Below are positions 6,930 through 7,551 of a DNA stretch of 7,551 nucleotides, piece after piece. The notes below the pieces were generated by a model. The model saw nothing but the letters and a program-made list of their open reading frames with translations. It did no database searches and was not told the origin of the DNA. The DNA comes from Deltaproteobacteria bacterium. GTDB lineage: Bacteria; Desulfobacterota; Desulfuromonadia; Geobacterales; DSM-12255. The position numbers and the translations under genes were made by a program. Where the stretch lies: the NCBI GenBank assembly GCA_017861215.1, contig JAGFXN010000194.1, forward strand, positions 1 to 7,551, given 5' to 3'. Every line of letters starts with the position of its first letter. Within the stretch, counting starts at the first letter, position 1.

Positions 6930-6962
6930 AAAAAAACCCCCTGTCGTCTGCTGACCAGGGGG
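6930..6962 (-). terminator. Strong intrinsic terminator in the efflux operon leader
   Basis: On the minus strand CCCCCTG (6962-6956) pairs with CAGGGGG (6943-6937) across a 12-base loop, and seven T follow immediately (6936-6930). This is a textbook Rho-independent terminator. It lies between the leader promoter and macA, so it either ends a small RNA or acts as a conditional attenuator. Confidence 0.9.
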
Positions 6963-6975
6963 CATGTTCTTGTCC

Positions 6976-6999
6976 GCCCACCGTTATCAGCCGGTGGGC
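6976..6999 (-). promoter_or_regulatory. Leader hairpin enclosing the stop codons of the small ORF
   Basis: GCCCACCG (6999-6992) pairs perfectly with CGGTGGGC (6983-6976). The eight-base loop GCTGATAA holds the tandem TGA-TAA stops that end the 24-codon leader ORF. It lies 13 bases upstream of the terminator. Its 3' arm can compete with the terminator's 5' arm, so it may act as an anti-antiterminator that a ribosome at the ORF end would disrupt. Confidence 0.65.
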
Positions 7000-7061
7000 C
7001 TGCTAGGGCAACCCTCCTTGCAGCGGGTTACCGGGCGAAGCATATAAATTGTTGTCCACAT
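6987..7061 (-). CDS. Putative 24-aa leader peptide / small ORF
   Basis: ATG 7061-7059 is preceded by GGAAGGAG, whose last G is 11 bases upstream, slightly longer than ideal. The peptide begins MWTTIYMLRPVTR and continues CKEGCPSRPTG. It ends in TGA directly followed by TAA. It has C14-x3-C18, four Arg/Lys between residues 9 and 21, and R13-C14-K15. The last is an Arg-x-Lys pattern of the kind known to stall ribosomes in the presence of macrolides, but short basic peptides contain it often by chance. The final codons form one arm of the hairpin at 6976-6999. It could be a regulatory leader peptide, a real small protein, or a chance frame inside a non-coding RNA. Confidence 0.4.
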   Translation of the reverse strand: MWTTIYMLRPVTRCKEGCPSRPTG

Positions 7062-7122
7062 TTTCGTTAGGTCTCCTTCCGGAAATAAGCGTTCCGTTCG
7101 TGAAGTTCCTCGAGGTACTGTA

Positions 7123-7151
7123 AATATAATCCCGCCCCAGGGGATTGTCAA
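7123..7151 (-). promoter_or_regulatory. Near-consensus sigma70 promoter of the leader RNA / efflux operon
   Basis: Read on the minus strand, a perfect TTGACA (7151-7146) is followed after exactly 17 bp by TATATT (7128-7123, 5 of 6 matches). AT-rich DNA just upstream (about 7160-7172) could serve as an UP element. Transcription would start near 7116. It lies directly behind the terminator of the radical SAM gene, so it starts a new transcription unit. Confidence 0.85.
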
Positions 7152-7183
7152 CCTGACCGGAAAAATAATCTGTAGTTAGTTTC

Positions 7184-7213
7184 AAAAAATGCTCGGCACT
7201 ATACACCGAAAGC
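7184..7213 (-). terminator. Probable intrinsic terminator of the radical SAM gene
   Basis: On the minus strand TTCGG (7210-7206) pairs with CCGAG (7196-7192). The stem extends to 7213/7191 if two T are bulged, and T6 follows at 7189-7184. The stem overlaps the gene's TAG stop. It is short and therefore moderate in strength, but correctly placed. Confidence 0.5.
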
Positions 7214-7551
7214 CAGCCGGTGCTCCCGCTTGAGCAGCTCCAGCGACGTTCCTTCGATGAATCCCCAGGGGAGTTCCTCCTCCAGGGGAATAACCCGCGT
7301 CGCCTCCCTTTCGGCATCCAGCCCGAGCTCTTTGGCCGCCTTGCGCCAGCTCCCGGTCTCATCAGCCTTGAGGATGAATGCGGACAGACTTCTGTCGCCT
7401 CTGGAAAGCAGCGCCTGCAGCAGCGCCTCTTTGAGACTTTCCGCCTGCAGCGAGACGTTCGACAGCCGCCGCACCCCCTTCTTCAGCAGCTCCAGCCTCT
7501 TTTCCAGGAGTTTCTGCGGCAACATGCCGCACCACTGAAACGGCGTAAACG
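7199..7551 (-). CDS. Radical SAM protein (B12-binding/YgiQ-like group), C-terminal part
   Basis: The frame is open from the right edge of the window (first full codon at 7549) to TAG 7201-7199, giving 116 residues of a longer protein. It begins FTPFQWCGM. This matches the P-x-TPFQW segment that follows the radical SAM barrel in several B12-associated radical SAM families. The Met at 7525 is therefore internal and not a start. The tail has a helical KLLEKRLELLKKGVRRL, then ALLSRGDRSLSAFI, KAAKELGLD and a terminal LPWGFIEG. This order is familiar from the C-terminal extensions of the TIGR03960-like and related uncharacterised radical SAM proteins. The CxxxCxxC cluster motif and any cobalamin domain lie outside the window, so the reaction cannot be given. 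A terminator-like stem overlaps the stop. Confidence 0.68.
   Translation of the reverse strand, partial: FTPFQWCGMLPQKLLEKRLELLKKGVRRLSNVSLQAESLKEALLQALLSRGDRSLSAFILKADETGSWRKAAKELGLDAEREATRVIPLEEELPWGFIEGTSLELLKREHRLAFGV

Larger units (their letters stand above)
6930..7116 (-). ncRNA. Structured leader RNA / candidate attenuator of the efflux operon (or free sRNA)
   Basis: A transcript from the 7123-7151 promoter would start near 7116 and end in the T-tract at 6930, about 187 nt. Its visible elements, in order, are as follows. A 5-bp hairpin (7096-7080) comes first, then a ribosome-binding site (7078-7073) and a 24-codon ORF (7061-6987). A CTGC/GCAG stem (7023-7000) with AGGG/CCCT inside follows, then an 8-bp hairpin (6999-6976) and the intrinsic terminator. 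The macA ATG is only 75 nt further on, and I see no convincing sigma70 promoter between. This suggests the pump genes depend on read-through. The arm CGGTGGGC (6983-6976) can alternatively pair with GCCCCCTG (6963-6956) in 7 of 8 positions, counting one G-U wobble, which would prevent the terminator from forming. I do not recognise it as 6S, SRP, tmRNA or a known riboswitch. The transcript also contains seven GGA triplets. Confidence 0.55.

Noticed and set aside
6930..7116. 6S RNA, tmRNA, SRP RNA or a c-di-GMP riboswitch in the leader
   Set aside because: The length suits 6S, but the ends do not pair into a rod. I do not see the conserved SRP loop, tmRNA acceptor or GEMM core motifs.
7003..7362. 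119-codon minus-strand frame spanning the radical SAM end and the leader
   Set aside because: It crosses a terminator and a near-consensus promoter and is out of frame with the radical SAM gene. Its composition is not protein-like.

Overview
The window most resembles an accessory or house-keeping stretch of a free-living Gram-negative anaerobe, probably a Geobacter-like deltaproteobacterium (Desulfuromonadales). This is inference from gene content and style: a membrane polyferredoxin, an MscL with a C-terminal zinc ribbon, a B12-type radical SAM protein and moderately GC-rich coding DNA. No rRNA, tRNA, CRISPR array or complete mobile element was seen.

Layout from left to right. Positions 1-405 (minus) are the N-terminal part of a probable lipoprotein that runs off the left edge. 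Positions 523-858 (minus) encode a small two-helix membrane protein ending in a zinc ribbon. About 520 bp follow with no convincing gene (859-1381), holding possible insertion-sequence debris. Two plus-strand genes come next: a NapH-like membrane 4Fe-4S protein (1382-2356) and mscL (2466-2903), the latter with its own extended -10 promoter. They converge on a minus-strand operon, 6854 down to 3048: a MacA-type adaptor, a MacB/LolD-type ATPase, a MacB-type permease and a TVP38/TMEM64 (VTT domain) membrane protein, packed with overlaps or gaps of 10 nt or less. The window ends with the C-terminal part of a radical SAM protein (7199-7551, minus) and its terminator.

The adaptor, ATPase and permease should form a tripartite efflux pump with an outer-membrane TolC-like channel that is not in the window. 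The permease reading frame is broken near 3947/3948, where about 11 bp (four residues less one base) seem to be missing. If the sequence is correct, TM3 and TM4 are lost and the pump is probably dead.

The most interesting element is the roughly 260-nt leader ahead of the efflux operon. It has a near-consensus sigma70 promoter (7123-7151), a Shine-Dalgarno followed by a 24-codon ORF (6987-7061) ending in tandem stops, a strong hairpin whose loop holds those stops, and then a textbook intrinsic terminator (6930-6962), all before the macA start. The 3' arm of the first hairpin can also pair with the 5' arm of the terminator. This is the arrangement expected of ribosome-controlled transcription attenuation. 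A free-standing ~187-nt small RNA is the main alternative.
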